The notes under the pieces were generated by a model that worked only from the letters and a program-made list of their open reading frames with translations, was not told the origin of the DNA and did no database searches. This document shows, piece after piece, positions 35,538 to 44,287 of a stretch of DNA of 64,000 nucleotides. The stretch covers positions 5,073,501-5,137,500 of the forward strand of contig NZ_CP162129.1 in NCBI RefSeq assembly GCF_040834005.1. The letters are read 5' to 3'. Numbering within the stretch: the stretch's first letter is position 1; each line of letters begins with the position of its first letter. Source of the DNA: Paenibacillus sp. PL2-23 (lineage in GTDB: Bacteria > Bacillota > Bacilli > Paenibacillales > Paenibacillaceae). The position numbers and the translations under genes were made by a program.

Positions 35538-36846
35538 TCCTGCTCCTGACGGGGTACACCTCGCGTCCCGTCAGCTCCCGAATAATGACGCTGTTCCGGT
35601 GCGCGCCGAGTCCAAGGTCAGGAGCGCCAACGCCATGCGTATGCAGCTCTCCATTCTGGATGAAGATGCGGCTCCCCCCATCGGCGTTCAGCCTCAGCTC
35701 ATAATGCTCGGACACCGCCAGTCTCCCTTGGCTATCCCGCTGCAATCGGCTGGCAATCGGCGCCAGGCATGCCGGCTCGGCATGCTCATAGCCGGTCGCT
35801 AGAATAACAAATTCGCTGTCATGCTGGAACGAGGCGTCTTGCTGCAGCTGCCGGCAGTCCAGGCGGAACCCTCCGCCTTCGCCTTCGCCAGGGAGCAGCC
35901 GCTCCACCTCCGTACAAGCCATCAAGCGGACCTGGGGCGCTGCCGCCCCAGCCTCGCCCGCATCGTACAGAGCATCGTAAATATCGGCGATGGTCCCTGC
36001 GCTGATGCCTTTGTAGAGCAGGTTCTGCCCGGCCCGAATCTCATCCTTATGGTCCTGCGGCAGTCCGTAGAAGTAACGCGTATAATCCGGCGAGAAATGC
36101 TCAAGCCCCAGCTTGGAGTATTCCATGGGGAAGAAGCCTTGCGAACGCGTGAACCAATCCAGGCGGAAGCCGAGCTTCTTCTGCTCCCTGATCAGATCCA
36201 GCACAATTTCAGCGGCGCTTTGACCCGAGCCGATGACCGTAATGGAACGACCCTGCAGACAACGCTCCCTGTTCGCCATGTAGGCAGAGGAGTGGAAGGC
36301 ATTCGGCGCGCCAGGCGCGTTCAAGCGTGCGGGAACGCGCGGGCGGCTGCCAACGCCCAGCACAAGATCGCGAGCGTAGCAGCGCGTCCTCCGGCCCGTC
36401 GCGAGCTCCTCGGCCTCCACAGCGAATCGCGATTCTCCGCCATTCTCCTCCAGCGTGACCTCAGCGACCTCCCAGCCGAAGCGACAGGCCTCCAGCCTCT
36501 CCGCCGCCCAGCGGCAATAATGGTCGTATTCAGCGCGGGAAATATGAAACCTCTCCAGGAAGTAGAAGTGGTACAGCCGCCCATGCTCCTGCAAATAATT
36601 CAGAAAGCTAAGGCGATGCGTCGGGTCGGCCATCGTAACCAGATCGGCAAAAAAAGGAACCTGCAGGGTAGTGCCGTCAATCATCATGCCGGCATGCCAT
36701 TCGAATCGGGGCTTCCGCTCCAGGAAGACGGCTTGGGTCTCCGGCACACGCTCCAGCAGCGCAGCAAGCCCCAGATTAAACGGCCCGATGCCGATGCCGA
36801 GCAGGTCCAGCGTATCCGGCAAGTACGACTCGGCGTTATGCTTCAT
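35494..36846 (-). CDS. rhbE: Siderophore amine N-monooxygenase (IucD/RhbE family)
   Basis: 450 aa flavin-dependent N-hydroxylase: FAD motif LLGIGIGPFNLGLAAL, substrate region FEWHAGMMIDGTTLQVPFF with LVTMADPTHRLSFLNYL, NADPH motif VIGSGQSAAEIVLDL and the C-terminal ILATGYEH. In the rhizobactin/schizokinen pathway the orthologue hydroxylates 1,3-diaminopropane; IucD uses lysine. The neighbouring diaminobutyrate genes favour diaminopropane. Overlaps the acetyltransferase gene by 11 bp. Confidence 0.95.
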   Translation of the reverse strand: MKHNAESYLPDTLDLLGIGIGPFNLGLAALLERVPETQAVFLERKPRFEWHAGMMIDGTTLQVPFFADLVTMADPTHRLSFLNYLQEHGRLYHFYFLERFHISRAEYDHYCRWAAERLEACRFGWEVAEVTLEENGGESRFAVEAEELATGRRTRCYARDLVLGVGSRPRVPARLNAPGAPNAFHSSAYMANRERCLQGRSITVIGSGQSAAEIVLDLIREQKKLGFRLDWFTRSQGFFPMEYSKLGLEHFSPDYTRYFYGLPQDHKDEIRAGQNLLYKGISAGTIADIYDALYDAGEAGAAAPQVRLMACTEVERLLPGEGEGGGFRLDCRQLQQDASFQHDSEFVILATGYEHAEPACLAPIASRLQRDSQGRLAVSEHYELRLNADGGSRIFIQNGELHTHGVGAPDLGLGAHRNSVIIRELTGREVYPVRSRNVFQQFGVGDERKG

Positions 36847-37453
36847 CGCTATACGCCTCCTTTCCCACTTGGTCCAGCGTCTCGAACGTCTCCCGCTCGC
36901 ACAGCATCAATGCCGCCCTCTTGTCCGGCAGCTGCACCTCCCGCTGGAAGCGGAAGCCGCATTTTTCGAAAATATGGCGCATCTTGGCATTCCGAATATC
37001 CGGCTCCGCAACAATCCGCTTCGTTCCCTCATGAAGGAACTGCACCCGCATCAGCGCCATTAGCAGCGGCTGAGCAAGCCCCTGCCCCAGATAATCCGGC
37101 GGCCCAATCAAGAGATGGATGCCCTGATCCGCCTCCTCCGCCTCGTAATAGCGGCCAATGACGTCCTGCGCTGCCCAATAGGATTCAAAGTAGCTCATCG
37201 GCACACCATTCAGCTCGCCCATACACAAGGTGTGATGGGAATCGGCCAGGAAGCGGTCCAGATGCGCCCGATAGGCGTCCAGAGGAATATTCAGCTGCCA
37301 GAACGGCACGACATGCGGCTCCTGATGCCAGGCATGCAGCAGGAGGACATCTCCCTCCGTAACCGGACGGAAGGAGATAGTTCGGCCACTGGCCTGATCC
37401 TCGAAACGAGCCAGATGAGGAGCCTCGAACAGCTGCTTCACATTACGCATCAT
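36836..37453 (-). CDS. rhbD: N-hydroxyamine acetyltransferase (IucB/RhbD/AlcB family GNAT)
   Basis: About 205 aa from ATG 37453 or 37450 (MMRNVKQLFEAPHLARFED), overlapping the 3' end of the preceding synthetase; the frame is open to 37597 but the first 48 residues are Arg/Trp-rich and not family-like. AlcB-type signature HAWHQEPHVVPFWQL, then a GNAT fold with GPPDYLGQGLAQPLL (acetyl-CoA loop) and RHIFEKCGF. It acetylates the N-hydroxy amine to give the hydroxamate. SD is weak, so translation is probably coupled. Confidence 0.93.
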   Translation of the reverse strand: MMRNVKQLFEAPHLARFEDQASGRTISFRPVTEGDVLLLHAWHQEPHVVPFWQLNIPLDAYRAHLDRFLADSHHTLCMGELNGVPMSYFESYWAAQDVIGRYYEAEEADQGIHLLIGPPDYLGQGLAQPLLMALMRVQFLHEGTKRIVAEPDIRNAKMRHIFEKCGFRFQREVQLPDKRAALMLCERETFETLDQVGKEAYSDEA

Positions 37454-39278
37454 GACGCCGGGCATACGCCTGCACCTCCACTGCCAGAGGATTTTCCACC
37501 ATGACGTATACCGACTGCTCCGCCAGCGAGCCAACAAGCTCATCCATGTCGAACAGGCGCGTGAGCAGATTCGCCTTGCATGGAAGCGACTTCTCATGCA
37601 GAAGGGTTTCCAGGAAGACGGAAGGCTTGCGGTTCATCGGCAGGAACCCTTCCAGCGCCAAGCGCAGCTCCTTCAGGAGCGCACGTTCATCAGCCAAGCC
37701 TGCGGACCCAAAGCCGTTGATCAAGCCAAACATATGGTTGAAAACAACATAATAACGGAACCGCTCGTCGGCAATAGCATCCTCGCAGAATGTCTGGCTC
37801 TTCTCCCCGATGCCGGGAAGCTGTGCCGCCAGGTGATCCCTCATGGACTCGCAGAAATAATAGCCCTGATTGTCGCGGTAATAGTAATGATCGGGATAGC
37901 CCTCCTTCAGCTGCACGACGCTGTTCTGCTGATGCGCCTCCAGCGCAATGCCGTGGGTCATATACAGCCAAACCATCGGCTTCAGCGATATGTCCATATA
38001 GCGTCGGAACCAATCTAGGCTGACCGTCTCCGTTGTCCGGCCCTCGCGCTCCGCAATGGCTCGGATGATGCAGCCCAGTCGCGAATCGGAGCCCGGCAGC
38101 GGATCCTGAACAAGCGCGGCCACAAGCGTTGCCTGCTGAGCTTGCTGTCCCTGAAACGGATTGTCGCGAAGGACAACCTCGAAGCCGGACTCCTCCTCGC
38201 CCTCCAGCGCAATGGTCACGAACGCGGGATCCTGTACGATGGAGAATGCCGGGAAGCGGGTGGATACCTCCCCTACTGCGGTTTTCAAGAGACGGGACAC
38301 CTCCACTCCCCGCTCCAGCTCCTTGTACTTGTTCACCCGAAGGGAATTGGTCATGCGGACCGGCACCGAGCCCTTGGCCATCCACGGCGACTGCGCATGA
38401 TAGACGGTGCGCAGGGATGAGGTGGCCGCGAACGCTCTGCCCATTGGACCCAGGTCCTGAAGCGCGCCGGCTTCCATTAGCTGCTGCACCTGCGGCTTGG
38501 CTAGCACCTCGGACGCTTGCAGAGGATGAAGCGGAATAAGCGTATACTCGTCCTCATCGGTGAAGCTGACTGCCAGCGACGAGTCCTGCTTAGCGGCATC
38601 CCGCAGCTCCGCCTTGATCCATTCCGTAGCGGATATGCCATCAAGCGAGGACCCCTCCCTCACAATGGAGCGGTGCGCGCGGAAATAATGCAGCTGGAAC
38701 TCCCCCTTCAGCTCAGGGGCATAGATCGATTGCAGCTGCTCAGGCAAGCCTTGGCGGCTCTTCGGCGTAGGATGCAGCAGATGTCCGAATAGAAGCGCCT
38801 GCTCCGCAGAAAGGAAGTCCCCTTCGAAGCCATACAGCTCCTCGCGATCACCCTCGCGCGACGCGACGAACTGCTCGATGCGGGAGCAGCTCTCCTCGAT
38901 ACGAAGCAGCAGCTCCTCCATCCTCTCCGGCGTGGCGCCCCGCACCAATGCTCCCAGCTCCCTCACCAGGCGTGCAGCAGCCGACAGCTCACTCTCTATG
39001 ACAGCTTGGGTCCCGCTGCCGATCCAGTGAATGGGGTAGCGGAACAGATGCCTCCCTGTCTCCGACCGCCTCTCGACCTCGATCAGCAGCGTTCCGTCCT
39101 GGCTGGCGAGCGGAACCTGCAGCTCCCAGCCGGATGCTGCCACGCGCCAGCTTCCAAGCCCCGTCTCCCTTAGGAAGCCGTTAAGCAGGCTCTGGAGAGT
39201 CGCCCTCTCCGCAATCGTACGCGAATCCCCTCCTTGTTCTACACCTGAACCTGTAAACTCTGCCACATTGCGAATCAT
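37443..39278 (-). CDS. rhbC: NIS siderophore synthetase (IucA/IucC family), first copy; RhbC position
   Basis: 611 aa. Motifs: FGHLLHPTPKSRQG, LIPLHPLQ, MTNSLRVNKYKELERG, THGIALEAHQQNS and YYYRDNQGYYF, as in RhbC/AlcC-like enzymes. It activates a citrate carboxylate with ATP and couples an amine. Which amine it prefers (hydroxamate arm or catechol arm) cannot be read from sequence. ATGA overlap with the decarboxylase gene upstream. Confidence 0.95.
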   Translation of the reverse strand: MIRNVAEFTGSGVEQGGDSRTIAERATLQSLLNGFLRETGLGSWRVAASGWELQVPLASQDGTLLIEVERRSETGRHLFRYPIHWIGSGTQAVIESELSAAARLVRELGALVRGATPERMEELLLRIEESCSRIEQFVASREGDREELYGFEGDFLSAEQALLFGHLLHPTPKSRQGLPEQLQSIYAPELKGEFQLHYFRAHRSIVREGSSLDGISATEWIKAELRDAAKQDSSLAVSFTDEDEYTLIPLHPLQASEVLAKPQVQQLMEAGALQDLGPMGRAFAATSSLRTVYHAQSPWMAKGSVPVRMTNSLRVNKYKELERGVEVSRLLKTAVGEVSTRFPAFSIVQDPAFVTIALEGEEESGFEVVLRDNPFQGQQAQQATLVAALVQDPLPGSDSRLGCIIRAIAEREGRTTETVSLDWFRRYMDISLKPMVWLYMTHGIALEAHQQNSVVQLKEGYPDHYYYRDNQGYYFCESMRDHLAAQLPGIGEKSQTFCEDAIADERFRYYVVFNHMFGLINGFGSAGLADERALLKELRLALEGFLPMNRKPSVFLETLLHEKSLPCKANLLTRLFDMDELVGSLAEQSVYVMVENPLAVEVQAYARRHDA

Positions 39279-40813
39279 GATGCATCTCCTCTCCCTATTT
39301 CCATCAGCTCAGATACCATTTGTTGCTCTAGCTCTTGCCCTATATAAACAATGCTCTGCAGCACAGCTCTAATGTCCTGAAGCGTCGCAACCGGATTAAG
39401 CAGCGTAAACTTCAGGCAGGTTCTCCCCCGCGCCTTCGTCCGGGCGACCACAGCCATGCCGCCTTCCAGCAGACAATCCCGAATGCGCCGGTTCAGCTCA
39501 TCCGCACCGCGATCATCGAGACCGGAAATCGTGGAAGGCATGTAGCTGAATACAACGGTGTTGATAGTGGGCTCCGCCAGCAATTCCAGCTCCGCCGCAC
39601 GCTTGATCAGCTCCGCTGTCTCCGCCGCCAATTGCAGGGTGTGGTCAATCATCTCGGCAAACCGATCGCGCCCGATATGCTGCAGCGACATATACAGCTT
39701 CAGAGCGTCGAACCGTCTCGTCGTCTGAATCGACTTGCCCACCAGGTTAGGCACTCCGACCTCATCATCCTCGACGGGATTGAGATATTCCGCGTGCAGC
39801 CGCAAATAGCGGTAGTGCTGTCGATCGCGAAGCAGGAACGCGCCGCAGCTGATCGACTGATAGAACAGCTTGTGGAAATCCACCGTAATGGAGTCCGACA
39901 AGGCGATGCCCTCCAGTAAGCCCGCATGCCGGCTGCTCAGGGCCAGCGCTCCCCCGAATGCAGCGTCTGTGTGGAGCCACAAACCCTGTCTGCGCGCGAT
40001 AGCCGCCAGCTGGGGCAGTGGATCAATACTGCCGAAATCCGTTGTTCCGGCTGTCGCGACAAGAGCGAATGGCAGCAAGCCTTCCTTGTGCAGCCTGGCA
40101 AGCGTTGTCTCCAGCAGGTCAACGCGCATTCTCCCAGCCTCATCGGTCGGAATGGTCACCACTGCCTGTTGGCCAAGACCCAGAATGGCAGCAGACTGTC
40201 TGACCGTAAAGTGCGCCGCATCGGAGCATAGGATACGCAGTCGATTGGCCAGCGGCGGCAAGCCTTGCTGCTGGACATTCCAGCCCCATTGCTCGCAATA
40301 ATGATCCCTTGCAAGCAGCAGTCCCATGAAGTTGGACTGAGTTCCGCCGCTCGTGAACACGCCGTCTGCCTGCTCTCTTGCATAGCCGAACAACTCGGCC
40401 AGCCACTTGATAACCTCCTGCTCCACCAGTGTGGCCGACATGCTCTGATCCCAGGAGTCCATGGAGGGATTGGAGGCTGACAGCAGCGTCTCCGCAATGA
40501 CCGATGCCTGAAGCGGGGGACAATGCAGATGCGCCATGCAAGCGGGATGGTGCACAACGGCGGAATGCTTCAGAATGGCTCCGCCCACGAACTGGAGCAG
40601 CTCCTCCATCGCGACCCCTTCGCGAGGGCATACGGGACGATTGCGGAAGATGGACGACAGCTCGTCAAGCGCAATGCCGCTATATGGCTTATCCGCGCTT
40701 GCGAAATCACGCAGCAGCACATCGACTGCCTCGTTCATATGCTGGAGGAACGCAGCTTGGCTGGGCTCTGTCTCATGCAAAAAGTGTGTAGTGAACCTCG
40801 TATTCCCCATCAT
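39275..40813 (-). CDS. rhbB: L-2,4-diaminobutyrate decarboxylase (RhbB-like)
   Basis: 512 aa group II PLP decarboxylase. N-terminal FLQHMNEAVDVLLRDF and HPACMAHLHCPP are typical; the cofactor Lys lies in SITVDFHKLFYQSISCGAFLLRD. It decarboxylates diaminobutyrate to 1,3-diaminopropane, the backbone amine of schizokinen and rhizobactin. ATGA overlaps with both neighbours. Confidence 0.94.
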   Translation of the reverse strand: MMGNTRFTTHFLHETEPSQAAFLQHMNEAVDVLLRDFASADKPYSGIALDELSSIFRNRPVCPREGVAMEELLQFVGGAILKHSAVVHHPACMAHLHCPPLQASVIAETLLSASNPSMDSWDQSMSATLVEQEVIKWLAELFGYAREQADGVFTSGGTQSNFMGLLLARDHYCEQWGWNVQQQGLPPLANRLRILCSDAAHFTVRQSAAILGLGQQAVVTIPTDEAGRMRVDLLETTLARLHKEGLLPFALVATAGTTDFGSIDPLPQLAAIARRQGLWLHTDAAFGGALALSSRHAGLLEGIALSDSITVDFHKLFYQSISCGAFLLRDRQHYRYLRLHAEYLNPVEDDEVGVPNLVGKSIQTTRRFDALKLYMSLQHIGRDRFAEMIDHTLQLAAETAELIKRAAELELLAEPTINTVVFSYMPSTISGLDDRGADELNRRIRDCLLEGGMAVVARTKARGRTCLKFTLLNPVATLQDIRAVLQSIVYIGQELEQQMVSELMEIGRGDAS

Positions 40814-42177
40814 CCCAGCAGCATCTCCTGTCGGCCTAGGCTGAATCGCTCCGCCGCCATGACCGCTTCATGGAACAGATCAGCGACCTTGTCTATGTCC
40901 TCTGCCGTCATAATGAGTGGCGGCAGGAAACGTACAACACTGCCGTGCCGGCCGCCCAGCTCCAGCAGAAGCCCTCGCTCGAAGCATTGGCGTTGAATCT
41001 CGCGCGCCAGGCTGCCATTAGCCGGGTAGCTCCCGATTCGGTCCGCCGGTCCCTCGGGATCGACGATCTCCGCACCCACCATCAAGCCGCGTCCTCTGAC
41101 CTGACCGATACACCGCGCAGCCGTTCGTGTCCCCTCCAGATGCTTCATGAGCCGCTGGCCCATCTCCTCCGCGTGCTCAACGAGCCGCTGCTCCTTTATG
41201 TATTTCAGCGTTGCCGTCCCCGCCGCCATGGCCATCTGATTGCCGCGGAAGGTGCCCGCATGCGCGCCCGGCTCCCAGCTATCAAGCTCCTCTCGGTAGA
41301 CCATGACAGACAATGGCAGGCTGCCTCCTGCCGCCTTGGATATCACAACCACATCAGGCACAATACCGGAATGCTCGAAGGCGAACATCCGACCCGTCCG
41401 TCCGATTCCCGTCTGCACCTCGTCGATAATGAGCGGAATATCGCTTGCTGCGGTGATGCGCCTAATCTCTTTTGCCCAAGCATCCGGCGCGGGGATGACT
41501 CCGCCTTCTCCCTGCACCAGCTCCATAATCATGCCAGCCGGCGGCAGCACCCCGCTCTCAGGGTCGTTCAGCAAATGCTCTATATAGCGGCTGCTAATCT
41601 GATGACCCTCCTCCCCGCCGATTCCGAAGGGACAACGGTAGGCATAGGGATAGGGAAGAAAGTGTGTGCCTGGCACCAGCGTGCCGACTTGACGCTTGGG
41701 ATGCAGATTACCCGTCAGGCTCAGCGCCCCGGCGCTCATCCCGTGATAGCCACCGTGATAGGACATCATGCCGCTTCGCCCTGTCGCCGTCTTGACCAGC
41801 TTGACGGCAGCCTCCACGGCATCAGCGCCCGTCGGGCCGCAGAACTGAATTCTTCCCCTCCGGGCCAGCTCAGTCGGCAGCACGCCGAACAGCTCATCAA
41901 CGAACCGTTCCTTGACCGATGTCGTCAAATCCAGGGTATGAAGCGGCAGTTCCTGCTCCAGCACACCCTTGATAGCCTCAATGACAACGGGATGATTATG
42001 CCCAAGCGCGAGCGTGCCGGCACCTGCCAGACAATCGTAATAGGATCGCCCGTCGGCATCCGTCACTTGCACGCCCCTTGCTGTCGATATAGCGATCGGC
42101 AGCTTGCGCGGATAGGTGCGGGCATTGGATTCCCGGCGCTGCTGACTATCCAGATATGACGCGTTAGACTCTAGCAT
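40810..42177 (-). CDS. rhbA: Diaminobutyrate--2-oxoglutarate aminotransferase (RhbA-like)
   Basis: 455 aa class III PLP aminotransferase: FCGPTGADAVEAAVKL, MSYHGGYHGMSAGAL, IIDEVQTGIGRTGRMFAFEH, cofactor Lys in VVISKAAGGSLPLS and HAGTFRGNQ. It makes L-2,4-diaminobutyrate from aspartate semialdehyde. Strong SD (GAAGGAGG, 8 nt before ATG). First gene of the siderophore operon, about 75 nt after its Fur-box promoter. Confidence 0.95.
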   Translation of the reverse strand: MLESNASYLDSQQRRESNARTYPRKLPIAISTARGVQVTDADGRSYYDCLAGAGTLALGHNHPVVIEAIKGVLEQELPLHTLDLTTSVKERFVDELFGVLPTELARRGRIQFCGPTGADAVEAAVKLVKTATGRSGMMSYHGGYHGMSAGALSLTGNLHPKRQVGTLVPGTHFLPYPYAYRCPFGIGGEEGHQISSRYIEHLLNDPESGVLPPAGMIMELVQGEGGVIPAPDAWAKEIRRITAASDIPLIIDEVQTGIGRTGRMFAFEHSGIVPDVVVISKAAGGSLPLSVMVYREELDSWEPGAHAGTFRGNQMAMAAGTATLKYIKEQRLVEHAEEMGQRLMKHLEGTRTAARCIGQVRGRGLMVGAEIVDPEGPADRIGSYPANGSLAREIQRQCFERGLLLELGGRHGSVVRFLPPLIMTAEDIDKVADLFHEAVMAAERFSLGRQEMLLG

Positions 42178-42253
42178 TTCGTTTCCTCCTTCGAGAAATG
42201 GGAAAACCTTGTGTCAGCGTTGTTGGAAAATGTTGAGTGTTGTTCTGAGTGCT

Positions 42254-42282
42254 ATTGTAAATGATTATCATTATCATATCAA
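42254..42282 (-). promoter_or_regulatory. sigma-A promoter with Fur box, siderophore operon
   Basis: TTGATA (42277-42282), 17 bp, TACAAT (42254-42259) on the minus strand. The spacer is TGATAATGATAATCATT, matching 16 of 19 positions of the classic Fur box. Iron-loaded Fur bound here would block RNA polymerase directly. Confidence 0.88.
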
Positions 42283-42302
42283 TTGAATTTTTATTTCTGC
42301 AC

Positions 42303-42347
42303 AAAAAAAGAACGTTTCCGCCCTCCCTATGGAGGTTGAAACGTTCT
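42303..42347 (-). terminator. Terminator after pssA
   Basis: AGAACGTTTC ... GAAACGTTCT stem followed on the minus strand by TTTTTTTGTG, 19 bp past pssA. It isolates the siderophore operon from pssA transcription. Confidence 0.9.
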
Positions 42348-42365
42348 TCGTATAAGGCTATCGTA

Positions 42366-43109
42366 TTAGGCTAGCTTCTCGGACTCACGCGATTCATCAT
42401 CGCCTTTGCGCTTGCGGCGATTGCGAAGCTTCGGCATGCGGCGGTCAACGTTTTTTTTTAGCCCCCACAGCGCGTACAGCAACAGAGGCACAAACAATAT
42501 TTTGGACAGCTGATGCTCGAACAGAATGCCCAGCACAACGGAGACGACAACGATAATGGGCACAACCCATACCGCGCTGCGCGGGATGCCGACCTTCTTG
42601 AAATTGGGATAACGAATCGTGCTGACCATGAGGAAGGAAAGCAAGAGAGAGCCCGCCAGCAGCACGGGTACCGATATGTCGTCCTTGAACAGCGCCATCG
42701 TGGCCAGCACGCCGCCGGCAGCCGGAATGGGCAGGCCGATGAAGTAGCCCGGAGCATTGTTTGTCACAACATTGAATCTGGCCAGGCGCAGCGCGCCGCA
42801 GATCGGGAAGATCGCCGTCACAATCCATGCCAGAGCAGGACTTAAGTCCTGGAATGCCACAACGTACATGATGAATGCGGGGGCAACCCCGAATGAAATG
42901 ACATCGGACAAGGAATCGAGCTCTTTGCCGAACTCGCTTTGAGCATTAAGGGCGCGCGCGACACGTCCGTCCACGCCGTCCAGCAGCATGGCGATCAGAA
43001 CCATCACCGCTGCCATCTCCGGTTTCTCGTTGAATACCATAATTATGGCGATTATGCCCAGAAACAAATTGCCAACCGTGAGAAGGCTCGGTATCGATTT
43101 TGTGATCAT
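42366..43109 (-). CDS. pssA: CDP-diacylglycerol--serine O-phosphatidyltransferase
   Basis: 247 aa membrane enzyme of phosphatidylserine synthesis. The CDP-alcohol phosphotransferase motif is complete: DGVDGRVARALNAQSEFGKE, then LDSLSD. About six to seven hydrophobic segments and a basic C-terminal tail. Follows disA by 87 bp on the same strand; not part of this locus in B. subtilis. Confidence 0.96.
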   Translation of the reverse strand: MITKSIPSLLTVGNLFLGIIAIIMVFNEKPEMAAVMVLIAMLLDGVDGRVARALNAQSEFGKELDSLSDVISFGVAPAFIMYVVAFQDLSPALAWIVTAIFPICGALRLARFNVVTNNAPGYFIGLPIPAAGGVLATMALFKDDISVPVLLAGSLLLSFLMVSTIRYPNFKKVGIPRSAVWVVPIIVVVSVVLGILFEHQLSKILFVPLLLYALWGLKKNVDRRMPKLRNRRKRKGDDESRESEKLA

Positions 43110-43196
43110 CTAATCCACCTCTTCTCTACTATGCCCCAAGGTCCTGCCTGCTCAGCCGGTCAATGTTTGGAACACATTCAATCAATTGTATGGGAA

Positions 43197-44273
43197 TTAA
43201 ATTTGCCTGTCAATGAACATCTGCTCTTGAATGCGCTTCAGCCCGTCTTTGATCGCCCGCGCGCGCACCTCGCCAATGCCGTCCACCTCATCCAGCTCCT
43301 CAATTGTCGCCATAAGAACACGTGGAAGATACTGGAATCTCTCCACCAGATTGTTCATAATAATAAGCGGCAGACGCGGAATTTTGTTGAGCAGCCGATA
43401 GCCGCGGGGAGATACCGTCTCGTCCGCCATATTGTTCGTCTGCGGATAGCCGATCAGCCTCACAATAGTAGAGGCCTCCAGAAGCTCCTCTGAGCTCAGC
43501 TTCTTCAGCGAGCCGCGGATTTCTCTAATTTTCTCATCGGTATGGTCCTTGGCATAGTCCTTAAGCAGGAACCACGCGTCCTCCTCGACTCCTCCGACCA
43601 GCTCATCCATCTGCATGCTGATCAGGCGCCCTTCCGTGCCCAGCTCGTTGACATAGCGGCCAATCTCCATCTTCACTCGCAGCACCATCTCGACGCGCTG
43701 AATGACATGCGCGACCTCCTGGAGCGTCACGAGCTCCTCGAATTCAAGCGCGGACAGATTGGTCAGCGACTGATTGAGAACAGCCTTATATTTCTCCAGC
43801 GTCTGAATGGCCTGGTTAGCCTTCGTCAGGATGACGCCCATATCCTTAAGGCTGTAACGAAGATTGCCCTGGTACAGCGTAATGACATTGCGCCGCTGGG
43901 AGATGGACACAACAAGCTTGCCCGTCTGCTTCGCTACGCGCTCCGCCGTACGGTGGCGAATGCCGGTCTCGATTGACGGAATGGAGCTGTTCGGTATGAG
44001 CTGCGTATTCGCGTACAGAATCCGCCTCATATCCTCGCTCATAATGATCGCGCCGTCCATCTTGGCCAGCTCGTATAAGTAATTGGATGAGAAATCGCAG
44101 TTGATAGAGAAGCCGCCGTCCACAACCTCCATCACTTCCGGGCTGTAGCCTACTACGATCAGCGCGCCTGTCTTGGCCCTCAATACATTCTCCAGCCCTT
44201 CGCGAAAAGGGGTGCCTGGCGCTACGATCTGCAACAGCTGATTCATCACTTCCTGGTGAATCGGTTCTTTCAT
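43197..44273 (-). CDS. disA: DNA integrity scanning diadenylate cyclase
   Basis: 358 aa. The cyclase domain shows the DGA motif (KMDGAIIMSED) and the RHR motif (IETGIRHRTAERVAKQTG); a helical linker and C-terminal helix-hairpin-helix DNA-binding part (DEVDGIGEVRARAIKDGL) follow. It makes c-di-AMP and pauses at damaged or branched DNA. 14 bp after radA, as in Bacillus. Confidence 0.98.
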   Translation of the reverse strand: MKEPIHQEVMNQLLQIVAPGTPFREGLENVLRAKTGALIVVGYSPEVMEVVDGGFSINCDFSSNYLYELAKMDGAIIMSEDMRRILYANTQLIPNSSIPSIETGIRHRTAERVAKQTGKLVVSISQRRNVITLYQGNLRYSLKDMGVILTKANQAIQTLEKYKAVLNQSLTNLSALEFEELVTLQEVAHVIQRVEMVLRVKMEIGRYVNELGTEGRLISMQMDELVGGVEEDAWFLLKDYAKDHTDEKIREIRGSLKKLSSEELLEASTIVRLIGYPQTNNMADETVSPRGYRLLNKIPRLPLIIMNNLVERFQYLPRVLMATIEELDEVDGIGEVRARAIKDGLKRIQEQMFIDRQI

Positions 44274-44287
44274 TCCTCTAGTGCCCC

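Noticed and set aside
30044..42177. Plain petrobactin cluster
   Set aside because: The N-hydroxylase, acetyltransferase and diaminobutyrate enzymes have no role in petrobactin synthesis, and the first six genes keep the rhizobactin/schizokinen order.
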